Source of the DNA: an uncultured Eubacterium sp.
Lineage (GTDB): Bacteria; Bacillota; Clostridia; Lachnospirales; Lachnospiraceae
DNA length: 5,121 nucleotides
Assembly: GCA_947573465.1 (NCBI GenBank)
Contig: CANPET010000145.1
Location: 1-5,121, forward strand
Direction: 5' to 3'
Numbering within the stretch: the first letter of the stretch is position 1; each line of letters opens with the position of its first letter. The notes under the pieces were generated by a model. That model was given only the letters and a program-made list of their open reading frames with translations, searched no databases and was not told the origin of the DNA. Below are positions 1-5,121 of the stretch, piece after piece. The position numbers and the translations under genes were made by a program.

Positions 1-1
1 C

Positions 2-907
2 ATCAATCAGGAAACCATGTTAGGTGGAAAGCAGTTTGAGTACCAGGGATATCCTTTATTTAATACTCCGGATTCTATGGGGCGTGCTGTGATAGATGCA
101 GGATTTGATATTGTACAGTGTGCATCCAATCATTCTTTAGACACCAAAGTAGATGGAATGAAACATGCCATTAAGTTTTGGAAAAAGCATAAAGACGAGA
201 TTATGATGGTAGGTCTCAATGAAAATGAACAGGAGTATAATACAGTTCCAATTTACGAGTGTAAAGGAATAAAGTTTGCTGTTTTAAATTATACTTATGG
301 ATTGAATGGATTGATATTACCGGATGAGTATTCTTATATGGTGAATCTGATGGATGATAAACATTGGGCTAAGGTAAAATCAGATATAGAAAAGGCAGAG
401 GAATTAGCAGATTTCACCATTGTATTGCCACATTGGGGACAGGAATATGTTCAACCGGAACCAACAAAGGAACAGGAAAAATGGGCAGCAATGATGGTGA
501 AGGCAGGCGCTGACTTAATTATCGGAACTCATCCTCATGTATGCGAGAAAATTCAGTGGTTGAAAGCTTCCAATGGAAACAAGGCATTGTGCTATTATTC
601 ATTAGGAAATTACACATCAGGACAACAGCGGTGGGAGACACTGCTAGGTGGTATGGCAACACTCACTGTAAGAAAAGACAATAAAGGAACACGAATTGTC
701 AAAAAGTCGGCAGGAGTTGTTCCTACAGTGAATCATTATGTCTGGGTCCTATCAGAAGGTGTTGTGAGACAACAGTATACATACAGATTGACAGATTATT
801 CGGAAGATATGCTAAGGGAACATAGTATTCAGTGGTATGACCCGGTTACATATAAGGATTATGAAAATCTGGCAAAAAAAGTTTTTGGCAAATTTATTAA
901 AAAGTAA
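2..907 (+). CDS. CapA/PGA_cap-family metallophosphatase-like protein, 5'-truncated by the window edge
   Basis: The frame is open from base 2, before the ATG at 17. The residues ahead of that ATG (I-N-Q-E-T) fit the family's N-terminal 'NxE' segment, so the true start lies upstream and the ATG at 17 is probably internal. Numbered from the ATG at 17, the CapA-type metallophosphatase landmarks appear in order: Asn38-His39 (CASNHSLD), His139-Trp-Gly with Glu143 (PHWGQEY), GTHPHV at 170-175, and YSLGNY at 194-199. These are the usual metal and active-site positions of the PGA_cap fold, related to calcineurin-like phosphoesterases. Family members are linked to poly-gamma-glutamate or capsule synthesis, but many Firmicute paralogues have no known substrate. 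I see no capB or capC neighbour, so a capsule role is unproven. The N-terminus, and so any signal peptide or membrane anchor, is outside the window. The gene ends in tandem TAA TAA. The family call is strong; the specific function is unknown. Confidence 0.9.
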   Translation: MNQETMLGGKQFEYQGYPLFNTPDSMGRAVIDAGFDIVQCASNHSLDTKVDGMKHAIKFWKKHKDEIMMVGLNENEQEYNTVPIYECKGIKFAVLNYTYGLNGLILPDEYSYMVNLMDDKHWAKVKSDIEKAEELADFTIVLPHWGQEYVQPEPTKEQEKWAAMMVKAGADLIIGTHPHVCEKIQWLKASNGNKALCYYSLGNYTSGQQRWETLLGGMATLTVRKDNKGTRIVKKSAGVVPTVNHYVWVLSEGVVRQQYTYRLTDYSEDMLREHSIQWYDPVTYKDYENLAKKVFGKFIKK

Positions 908-935
908 TAAAAAACTCTCAAATGTGCAAAATATG

Positions 936-942
936 TATTATA
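936..942. repeat. Left copy of direct repeat TATTATA (putative target-site duplication)
   Basis: TATTATA here is repeated exactly at 1074-1080, directly abutting the terminal inverted repeats of the 943-1073 element. The repeat is partly self-complementary, so it also lengthens the outer stem. The central T-T mismatch in that longer stem is explained better by a direct repeat than by an inverted one. Confidence 0.6.
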
Positions 943-1073
943 GTTCAGCCATGCGATACAAAATAAATATAACAAATGATTGCTTGCAATCAATTTGCTA
1001 TATTTATTCTGTATCATATGGTGAACAACCACAGTGAAGGAAATCTTAATGATTTTCGAGCTGATGGCTGAAC
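943..1073. mobile_element. MITE-like palindromic element with 10-bp TIRs and a 7-bp target duplication
   Basis: The ends are perfect inverted repeats: GTTCAGCCAT at 943-952 and ATGGCTGAAC at 1064-1073. Just outside them lies a perfect direct repeat, TATTATA, at 936-942 and 1074-1080, as expected for a target-site duplication. The 131-bp interior has no convincing ORF. It holds a long imperfect hairpin: 955-983 pairs with 986-1015 over about 27 pairs, with two A-C mismatches, one bulged base and a 2-base TT tip. There are also smaller hairpins at 1019-1031 (TGGT/ACCA) and 1039-1057 (GGAAATC/GATTTTC, one G-T pair). Non-coding sequence, TIRs and a direct duplication together fit a miniature inverted-repeat transposable element that would need a transposase elsewhere. 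I cannot assign an IS family. The alternative is a structured RNA, but that would not explain the direct repeats. It sits between capA-like and eno, ending 17 bases before the eno ribosome binding site. Confidence 0.65.
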
Positions 1074-1080
1074 TATTATA
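1074..1080. repeat. Right copy of direct repeat TATTATA (putative target-site duplication)
   Basis: This is the second copy of the 936-942 heptamer, immediately after the right terminal repeat. Its first six bases, TATTAT, resemble a sigma-A -10 box and lie just upstream of the eno ribosome binding site. I see no good -35 box 17 bases upstream of it. Confidence 0.6.
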
Positions 1081-1090
1081 ACAAGTACAT

Positions 1091-1097
1091 TGGGAGG
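1091..1097 (+). promoter_or_regulatory. eno ribosome binding site (TGGGAGG) that fixes the ATG at 1105
   Basis: TGGGAGG is followed by seven T residues and then ATG at 1105, which is ideal spacing. An in-frame TTG at 1090 would add five residues, but it overlaps this Shine-Dalgarno sequence and has none of its own. ATG 1105 is therefore the start. The spacer is a pure T run. Confidence 0.85.
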
Positions 1098-1104
1098 TTT
1101 TTTT

Positions 1105-2370
1105 ATGTATAAATACTTAAAAATAGTGAATATCAAGGGAAGAGAAGTGATGGATTCCAGAGGAAATCCTACAGTAGAGGCAGAGGTGACAGTAAAGGTA
1201 GACGGAAAGGCAGGAGAACTTTTTACAGGAAATGCCATAGTACCATCTGGTGCATCTACCGGTCAGTTTGAGGCTGTGGAGTTAAGAGATGAAGATGACA
1301 GATATGTTGGAAAAGGAGTACAGCGGGCGGTAAGAAATATTGATGAGACCATATTTCCGGCTTTGGAGGGTGTAAATGCTCTTAATCAGGAAAAAGTAGA
1401 CCGTATTATGATTGAACTTGATAAGACTGATAATAAAGCGAAACTAGGAGCAAATGCAATTCTTGCAGTCTCTATGGCAAATATGAAGGCATGTGCGAAA
1501 GCATTAAAACTGCCGGATTATAAATATATTGGTGGAATTTGTGGAAATAAAATGCCAGTGCCTATGATGAATATTTTAAATGGTGGGGCTCATGCATCCA
1601 ATAATATTGATGTACAGGAGTTTATGATTCTGCCAGTAGGAGCATGTTGTTTTAAAGAAGGACTTCGTTGGTGTGCAGAAGTGTACGACAGCCTCAAAAA
1701 AATATTAAAGAAAAACTCTTTGTCTATTGCAGTGGGAGATGAGGGTGGTTTTGCCCCTGATTTATCAGGAGAAGAAGAGGCACTTAACATGATTGTAGAG
1801 GCAATCGATAAAGCTGGGTATAAACCGGGAGAAGATTTTAAGATTTCTCTTGATGTGGCAGCATCGGAATGGAAGGGAGAAAAAACAGGGGAGTATTTAA
1901 TGCCAAAGAAAAACCAGAAATATTCCACAGATGAATTAATCAAAATGTGGGAAAATATTGTGGACAGATATCCGATTTTTTCTATTGAAGATCCATTGGA
2001 TGAAGAGGACTGGGAAGGATGGAGCAAAATTACTTCTGCAATCGGTTCCAGAGTCAGACTGGTAGGAGATGATTTATTTGTTACCAATGTAAAAAGGTTG
2101 GAACGCGGAATTAAAGAGAACAGTGCCAATGCGATTTTAATTAAACCAAACCAGATTGGAAGTGTTACAGAAACTATTAAAGCTGTTCAGATGGCACAGA
2201 ATAAAGGATTTATTGCAATCATGTCTCATCGTTCCGGAGAAAGTGAAGACACAACAATTGCCGACTTGGCTGTAGCGTTAAACACTGGATATATTAAGAC
2301 AGGAGCACCATGAAGAGGCGAGAGAACAGCGAAGTATAACCAACTGTTAAGAATAGAAGAGATGTTATAA
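1105..2370 (+). CDS. eno: Enolase (phosphopyruvate hydratase), with an in-frame TGA near the C-terminus
   Basis: Enolase converts 2-phosphoglycerate to phosphoenolpyruvate in cytosolic glycolysis and gluconeogenesis. Numbered from ATG 1105, the hallmarks are complete: DSRGNPT 17-23, SGASTG 48-53, GDEGGFAP 211-218 with catalytic Glu213, Mg ligands Asp250, Glu295 and Asp322, catalytic Lys347 in IKPNQIGSVTET, SHRSGESEDT 374-383, and substrate-binding Lys398 in IKTG. The frame then meets TGA at 2311-2313 (codon 403). It continues open with the conserved enolase tail (RGER then AKYNQLLRIEE, 18 residues) to TAA at 2368-2370, giving a 421-codon gene of near-normal family length. If TGA terminates, the product is 402 residues with its active site but without the C-terminal helix. 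Family members usually have Ser, Ala or Cys at codon 403 (GAP[SAC]R). The gene could be a recently inactivated copy, a readthrough gene, or carry a sequence error. No other frameshift or lesion is visible. Confidence 0.93.
2311..2313 (+). other. In-frame TGA inside the conserved enolase C-terminus
   Basis: The codon lies between IKTGAP and RGERTAKYNQLLRIEE, where enolases normally have a small residue. One base change (TCA to TGA, or TGT/TGC to TGA) from Ser or Cys would create it. The 3' context is A. Frame and residues on both sides are conserved, and an ordinary TAA stop follows 18 codons later. Confidence 0.9.
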
Positions 2371-2421
2371 TACTATTGGTTATAAAATTTTGGAACACTA
2401 AGAATAATTTACAGGAATATA

Positions 2422-2450
2422 TTGTAAATATATGTAGTTAATGATACAAT
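2422..2450 (+). promoter_or_regulatory. Candidate sigma-A promoter for the helveticin-like/LRR operon
   Basis: TTGTAA (2422-2427) and TACAAT (2445-2450) are separated by exactly 17 bases and match the -35 and -10 consensus at 4/6 and 5/6 positions. Transcription would start near 2457, upstream of the terminator-like hairpin, giving a leader of about 200 bases before ATG 2660. AT-rich sequence gives chance matches, so this is only suggestive. Confidence 0.4.
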
Positions 2451-2482
2451 CCAAAAAAGAGAAGATGAACGGATTGTATTAT
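2441..2482 (+). repeat. 12-bp inverted repeat overlapping the candidate -10 box
   Basis: ATGATACAATCC (2441-2452) pairs with GGATTGTATTAT (2471-2482) with one G-T pair, around an 18-base purine-rich loop. No T run follows, so it is not a simple terminator. Its left arm contains the candidate -10 box, so it could be an operator for a dimeric regulator. In a readthrough transcript from eno it could instead act as an RNA hairpin. Confidence 0.5.
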
Positions 2483-2503
2483 GAAAAACATTAATAAACA
2501 AAC

Positions 2504-2583
2504 AAAAATCTCTAAGCATAATTATATTTAATGTTGTAGATAGAATCTGATTTACGAATTTGGTTATGCTTAGGGATTTTTTT
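2504..2583 (+). terminator. Rho-independent terminator-like hairpin with T run
   Basis: AAAAATCTCTAAGCATAA (2504-2521) pairs with TTATGCTTAGGGATTTTT (2564-2581) over 18 positions, 17 of them Watson-Crick and one T-G. The 3' arm runs into seven Ts (2577-2583). The A-rich 5' arm makes it usable on either strand. The 42-base loop is long and contains a small inner hairpin (AGAT 2538-2541 with ATCT 2545-2548). It most simply ends the eno transcript 134 bases after its TAA. If the promoter near 2422-2450 is real, it would instead sit inside the leader of the next operon as an attenuator. Confidence 0.7.
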
Positions 2584-2645
2584 ATAGGAGGCGAGGGGGA
2601 AATAGAAAATGATAAAGCAACGATAAAAATAAATTGTGGAAATTA

Positions 2646-2652
2646 AAAGGAG
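2646..2652 (+). promoter_or_regulatory. Ribosome binding site AAAGGAG that fixes the ATG at 2660
   Basis: AAAGGAG lies 7 bases before ATG 2660, whose product begins with a classic signal peptide. An in-frame GTG at 2636 would add eight residues ahead of it and would place this Shine-Dalgarno sequence inside the gene, so it is rejected. Confidence 0.8.
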
Positions 2653-2659
2653 AAAAAAT

Positions 2660-3808
2660 ATGTGTAAAAAGTTATTTAGTATGTTTTTAAGTTTTGTATT
2701 ATTATTTAGTGTAAATGTATATGCGAACGAGAGTGATTTAAATCTTTTAGAGAATAATGTTTTGCTAGAGAAAGATGATTTTTCGTCTCAGGAAGAGTAT
2801 GAAGTTTATTTGGAAGAACATCCTGATGTGGAACCACAACAATATACAGAGATACCAGAATTACAATCAATGGCGTGAGCTACAGCTAATAGCACAGGTA
2901 ATGCTACGGCAACACTTGAATATACGATTGTAGGATTGCCAAGCAATAATGCAATCCAAAAAACATATATTACTTCACAATATGTGTATGTTTTACAGAG
3001 GGTGGGTTCAGACTCATATTTGTCAAGATGTGTAATTAGTGGGGCAAGAGCAAATTATCAGGATTGTATGGTTTTGACGAGATTTGGGCATACACAAACA
3101 CTAGAGATGTTTCAGCGTAATGGTAAAGAGTATTTTTGGATTGGATGTAAAGCTAATGAAAACTATGAGTATAAATGGGCAACCCAGTTGGCAAGGATTC
3201 AATATTCACCTAGGAGTGAGATAGATTATACTGAAGTTTATAGATTTTCTTCATTAAGTTATGCAAATGGAAGTGGAACATCGATAGGAACAATAAAAAG
3301 GGCAGATGCAGCATTGTCTAGTAATGGAAAAAAATTGTTTCTTTGGGTGCAGGATGCTGATGGAGAGATACAGTACAGTTATTATGATGCAGAGGTATTA
3401 AATCAGAAGCTTGATGCATTAGAAAAAAATGGTGGCTCAAAATATATTGCATTTACAAATGCCGATATTAAGAACGCATGCTATGGGTCTTTTAGACAGT
3501 CGGGAAGTAATAGAGTTTTGCCAAATGGATCGTGTCAGGGCGTTGAGTTTAATGATGCAGATAATATATTTATTATAGGAGGAGGTCAAAATGATCCACC
3601 AAAAATTGCAAAGTTAACAGGAAGTAAAAGTAATTACACCTTTTCTAAATTGGTTACAGTTACCAATAGCAATTTAGGAGTTGGAGCATATGCTGAAACG
3701 GAAGGAATACAGCTTAAGGGTGATTACATATATTTTGGTATATACTATAAAAATAAAACCGATCCAGGAAGATGGCAAATATATAAAATTTCAAAAAATG
3801 TATTTTAG
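2660..3808 (+). pseudogene. Secreted helveticin J-family (class III bacteriocin-like) protein, split by an in-frame TGA (pseudogene or read-through gene)
   Basis: The 382-codon frame (counting TGA) starts with signal peptide MCKKLFSMFLSFVLLFSVNVYA, residues 1-22. An acidic pro-like region (residues 23-72) follows, then TGA at codon 73 (2876-2878). The same frame continues unbroken for 309 codons to TAG. That downstream part resembles helveticin J in motif order: SQYVYVLQ 106-113, GHTQTLEM 143-150, FWIG 159-162, WATQLARI 173-180, RADAALS 214-220, SCQGVEFNDADN from 291, ETEGIQL 346-352, YFGIYYKNK 358-366 and IYKIS near the end. Helveticin J is a large heat-labile bacteriocin; many Clostridia homologues are untested. 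With normal termination only a 72-residue secreted fragment forms. Internal re-initiation (for example at TTG 2936) would give a protein without a signal peptide. The absence of any other lesion argues for a very recent mutation or for readthrough. The next gene's ribosome binding site overlaps the TAG. Confidence 0.8.
2876..2878 (+). other. In-frame TGA between the pro-region and the helveticin-like domain
   Basis: The codon follows LQSMA and precedes ATANSTGNATATLEYT in the same frame. Ser (TCA) would be one base away and fits the Ser/Thr/Ala-rich linker. The 3' context is G. A 5-bp hairpin (TAGCA 2890-2894, TGCTA 2902-2906) lies 11 bases downstream, which is too weak and generic to call a recoding signal. 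Confidence 0.85.
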
Positions 3809-3813
3809 GAGGG
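3806..3813 (+). promoter_or_regulatory. Ribosome binding site overlapping the upstream stop codon
   Basis: TAGGAGGG combines the TAG stop of the helveticin-like frame (3806-3808) with a strong Shine-Dalgarno sequence, 7 bases before ATG 3821. This suggests translational coupling of the two genes. If ribosomes stop at the upstream TGA (2876) and never reach this site, expression of the LRR protein could be affected. Confidence 0.8.
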
Positions 3814-3820
3814 AAAGCGT

Positions 3821-5050
3821 ATGAGAAAATTATTATCATATTTTTTAGTAGTTACATTAATGATTGTGACTGTTGGAGTAATGAACGTAAGTGCTGATGA
3901 GAAAGAATTAAATTGGAACGGATTTATCTATCAGGTACATAATGATACGGTTGCAAATAATAAACATATTCTCATTGAAGATTATGTGGGAACGGATAAA
4001 CATATCACATTTCCAAAAGAAATAGACGGGATAGAAGTAACCGAACTTGCAGAGAAATTTACTTGTACTTCTAATATCACATCTGTAAAAATTATGGATA
4101 CTATGTTGGAACCTGAAGGACTAACATGGTGTGAAACGTTGGAAAAAGTTTTGGTGGATGACAATAGTGCACGATATACAGTAATAGACGGAATCTTATA
4201 TAACAAGAAAGTTACAGAACTGATTTGTTATCCAAGTGCAAAACAGGATAGGGAGTATATTGCTCCTAAAACAGTAACAGAAGCATATGGTTTACAACAG
4301 ATGTTAAAAAGAAATAGTTTTATAAAAGATGTGGCATTTACCAGTGTTGTACCGGATTGCTCTAATGCAAATATTGAAAATGTAAAAATATCAGGCAATA
4401 TTGCATACATTCCAGAAGGCTCATTTAGAGAATGTAAGAATTTGAAAACAGTAGTAATAGGAAGCAAGGTTGATTTTATCGAACGTGATGCATTCTATAA
4501 TTGTACATCATTACAAACTGTGAAATTATCAAACAATTTGCGTTCAATATACTCTTGTGCTTTTGGAAAAACCAAAATTAAGAAAGTGAAAATTCCGAAG
4601 AGTGTTGATTATATAGATTATGATGTTTTCCCAACTAAAACAAAGATAATTAAATCGTCTTATTTAAGAAAAGTTTTTAAGCCATGGAATAAGTCCCAAC
4701 ATTGTTATAAAGCATATGTGATTGCAAAATCAAAGTCTGGCACAAAGAAATATCGGGCAGCAAATGTAACAAAGATTACGACAATAAATAAGAAAGTAAA
4801 ATTAAAAAAAGGAGATACACATAAGATAAAGACCAAAGTATTTATTTTTAAGAAAAAGAAGGCAGGTTTTATTAAAAATGATATATTGAAATTTACATCT
4901 TCAAATAATAAAGTGGTAAAGGTTACACAAGGAGGAAAAATAAAAGCACTAAGAAAAGGAGCAACGACCATTACTGTTATGATGCGTACGTTTGAAAAGA
5001 AGTTACACACATCAAGAAAGAGGTACAAAATTAAAGTTCAAGTAACATAA
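3821..5050 (+). CDS. Secreted BspA-like leucine-rich repeat (LRR_5) protein with a Big_2-like C-terminal domain
   Basis: This is a 409-residue exported protein. Residues 1-25 are a signal peptide (Lys3 charge, hydrophobic core, VSA before Asp26) with no lipobox. Residues 34-76 (GFIYQVHND... to IDGIEVTEL) are the usual entry segment of BspA-type LRR_5 proteins. Residues 121-150 (VIDGILYNKK then LICYPSAK) are a typical BspA 'LYNK...LICYP' insertion. Residues 197-270 contain clearer repeats (IPEGSFRECKNLKTVVI, then AFYNCTSLQTVKLSNNLRSI, then AFGKTKIKKVKIPKSV). Residues 325-409 resemble a Big_2 bacterial Ig-like domain (VKLKKGDTHKIKTKV, then FTSSNNKVVKV, then GKIKALRKGATTITV). The C-terminal third is very lysine-rich. 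No LPXTG, choline-binding or other cell-wall anchor is present, so it is secreted or held by charge. It lies 12 bases after the helveticin-like stop and is probably co-transcribed. LRR_5 proteins often bind host or cell-surface ligands. A role in adhesion, or as partner or immunity factor for the bacteriocin-like protein, is inference only. Confidence 0.85.
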   Translation: MRKLLSYFLVVTLMIVTVGVMNVSADEKELNWNGFIYQVHNDTVANNKHILIEDYVGTDKHITFPKEIDGIEVTELAEKFTCTSNITSVKIMDTMLEPEGLTWCETLEKVLVDDNSARYTVIDGILYNKKVTELICYPSAKQDREYIAPKTVTEAYGLQQMLKRNSFIKDVAFTSVVPDCSNANIENVKISGNIAYIPEGSFRECKNLKTVVIGSKVDFIERDAFYNCTSLQTVKLSNNLRSIYSCAFGKTKIKKVKIPKSVDYIDYDVFPTKTKIIKSSYLRKVFKPWNKSQHCYKAYVIAKSKSGTKKYRAANVTKITTINKKVKLKKGDTHKIKTKVFIFKKKKAGFIKNDILKFTSSNNKVVKVTQGGKIKALRKGATTITVMMRTFEKKLHTSRKRYKIKVQVT

Positions 5051-5058
5051 ATTTTCCC

Positions 5059-5087
5059 TTGATTTTACATTTCTGTTGTGTTAAAAT
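5059..5087 (+). promoter_or_regulatory. Candidate extended -10 sigma-A promoter for a gene beyond the right edge
   Basis: TTGATT (5059-5064), a 17-base spacer and TAAAAT (5082-5087) preceded by TG at 5079-5080 form a good sigma-A match (4/6 and 5/6 plus the TGn extension). It begins 9 bases after the LRR gene's TAA and points to a downstream + strand gene outside the window. No clear terminator for the LRR gene is seen in 5051-5121. Confidence 0.45.
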
Positions 5088-5121
5088 TGATTTTGCGTGA
5101 AATGAAACGAAAATATAGAAG

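Larger units (their letters stand above)
2371..2659 (+). other. Non-coding leader between eno and the helveticin-like gene
   Basis: These 289 bases hold no gene of normal size. I see a small AT hairpin (ATATATT 2417-2423 with AATATAT 2427-2433), a candidate promoter (2422-2450), a 12-bp inverted repeat (2441-2482), a terminator-like hairpin (2504-2583), a purine-rich AGGAGG at 2586-2591 with no suitably spaced start codon, and then the real ribosome binding site at 2646-2652. Two tiny ATG-led frames exist, MNGLYYEKH (2465-2494) and MIKQR (2609-2626). Neither has convincing support as a leader peptide. Confidence 0.6.

Noticed and set aside
837..1037. 66-codon + strand frame overlapping the end of the capA-like gene
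   Set aside because: It overlaps a conserved gene in another frame, runs into the palindromic element, and has no ribosome binding site or recognisable product.
940..1076. tRNA-like cloverleaf: an outer stem enclosing three hairpins
   Set aside because: The arms have the wrong lengths, there is no T-loop GTTCRA-type motif, no CCA end and no anticodon arm. The flanking direct repeats favour a mobile element.
1590..2129. 179-codon open frame on the - strand inside eno
   Set aside because: It is a shadow of a strongly conserved enolase gene, with no family resemblance. Other antisense frames at 1014-1238, 3982-4206, 4228-4467 and 4705-5028 were rejected for the same reason.
2314..2348. SECIS-like hairpin after the enolase TGA (AACAG 2325-2329 with CTGTT 2344-2348)
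   Set aside because: It is a 5-bp stem with a 14-base loop lying in a sequence already dictated by conserved enolase residues. No enolase selenoprotein is known to me.
2504..2583. A second MITE, based on the 18-bp inverted repeat
   Set aside because: No flanking direct repeats are visible and the right arm runs into a T run, which fits an intrinsic terminator better.
2876..2906. Selenocysteine insertion (SECIS) hairpin after the TGA in the helveticin-like gene
   Set aside because: Only a 5-bp stem (TAGCA/TGCTA) with loop CAGGTAA is found. The loop lacks the early G expected in bacterial SECIS loops, and helveticin J proteins are not known selenoproteins.
2936..3808. A separate gene starting at TTG 2936
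   Set aside because: There is no Shine-Dalgarno sequence upstream, and the frame and helveticin-like homology continue upstream from 2879, so it is the downstream part of the interrupted gene.
1..5121. TGA reassigned to Trp (code 4) or Gly (code 25) throughout the genome
   Set aside because: Trp is encoded by TGG at every conserved position seen and Gly by GGN. Only two TGAs interrupt genes, far too few for a routine sense codon.

Overview
The window is AT-rich and codes entirely on the + strand. The proteins look like those of a low-GC Firmicute, most likely a gut Clostridia/Lachnospiraceae-type bacterium. This is inferred from the enolase sequence style, the BspA-type LRR_5/Big_2 surface protein, the strong GGAGG ribosome binding sites and the AT-rich codon use. 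No species can be named from sequence alone.

Layout: (1) 2-907, the 3' part of a CapA-family (PGA_cap) metallophosphatase-like gene, cut by the left edge. (2) 943-1073, a 131-bp non-coding palindromic element with 10-bp terminal inverted repeats and a perfect 7-bp direct repeat (TATTATA) on each side. It looks like a MITE inserted just upstream of the next ribosome binding site. (3) 1105-2370, enolase (eno), with an in-frame TGA at 2311-2313 that separates the last 18 conserved residues and the normal TAA. (4) 2371-2659, a non-coding leader with a candidate promoter, a 12-bp inverted repeat and an 18-bp terminator-like hairpin. (5) 2660-3808, a secreted helveticin J-family (class III bacteriocin-like) gene, also split by an in-frame TGA (2876-2878) just after the signal peptide and pro-region. 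(6) 3821-5050, a secreted LRR_5/BspA-like protein with a lysine-rich Big_2-like C-terminus, probably translationally coupled to the helveticin gene. (7) 5051-5121, a short tail with a good extended -10 promoter for a gene beyond the edge.

The most striking observation is that two unrelated neighbouring genes each carry a single in-frame TGA, with intact and conserved coding sequence on both sides. No gene here uses TGA as its natural stop: the real ends are TAA, TAA, TAG and TAA. All visible Trp codons are TGG and Gly is GGN, so TGA is not a routine sense codon. The candidate explanations are rare UGA readthrough or suppression (for example by a UCA-anticodon tRNA), two very recent nonsense mutations, or sequence errors. 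The window alone cannot decide between them.

Functionally, the helveticin-like and LRR genes form a probable two-gene secreted operon. The CapA-like gene and eno appear to be merely adjacent.
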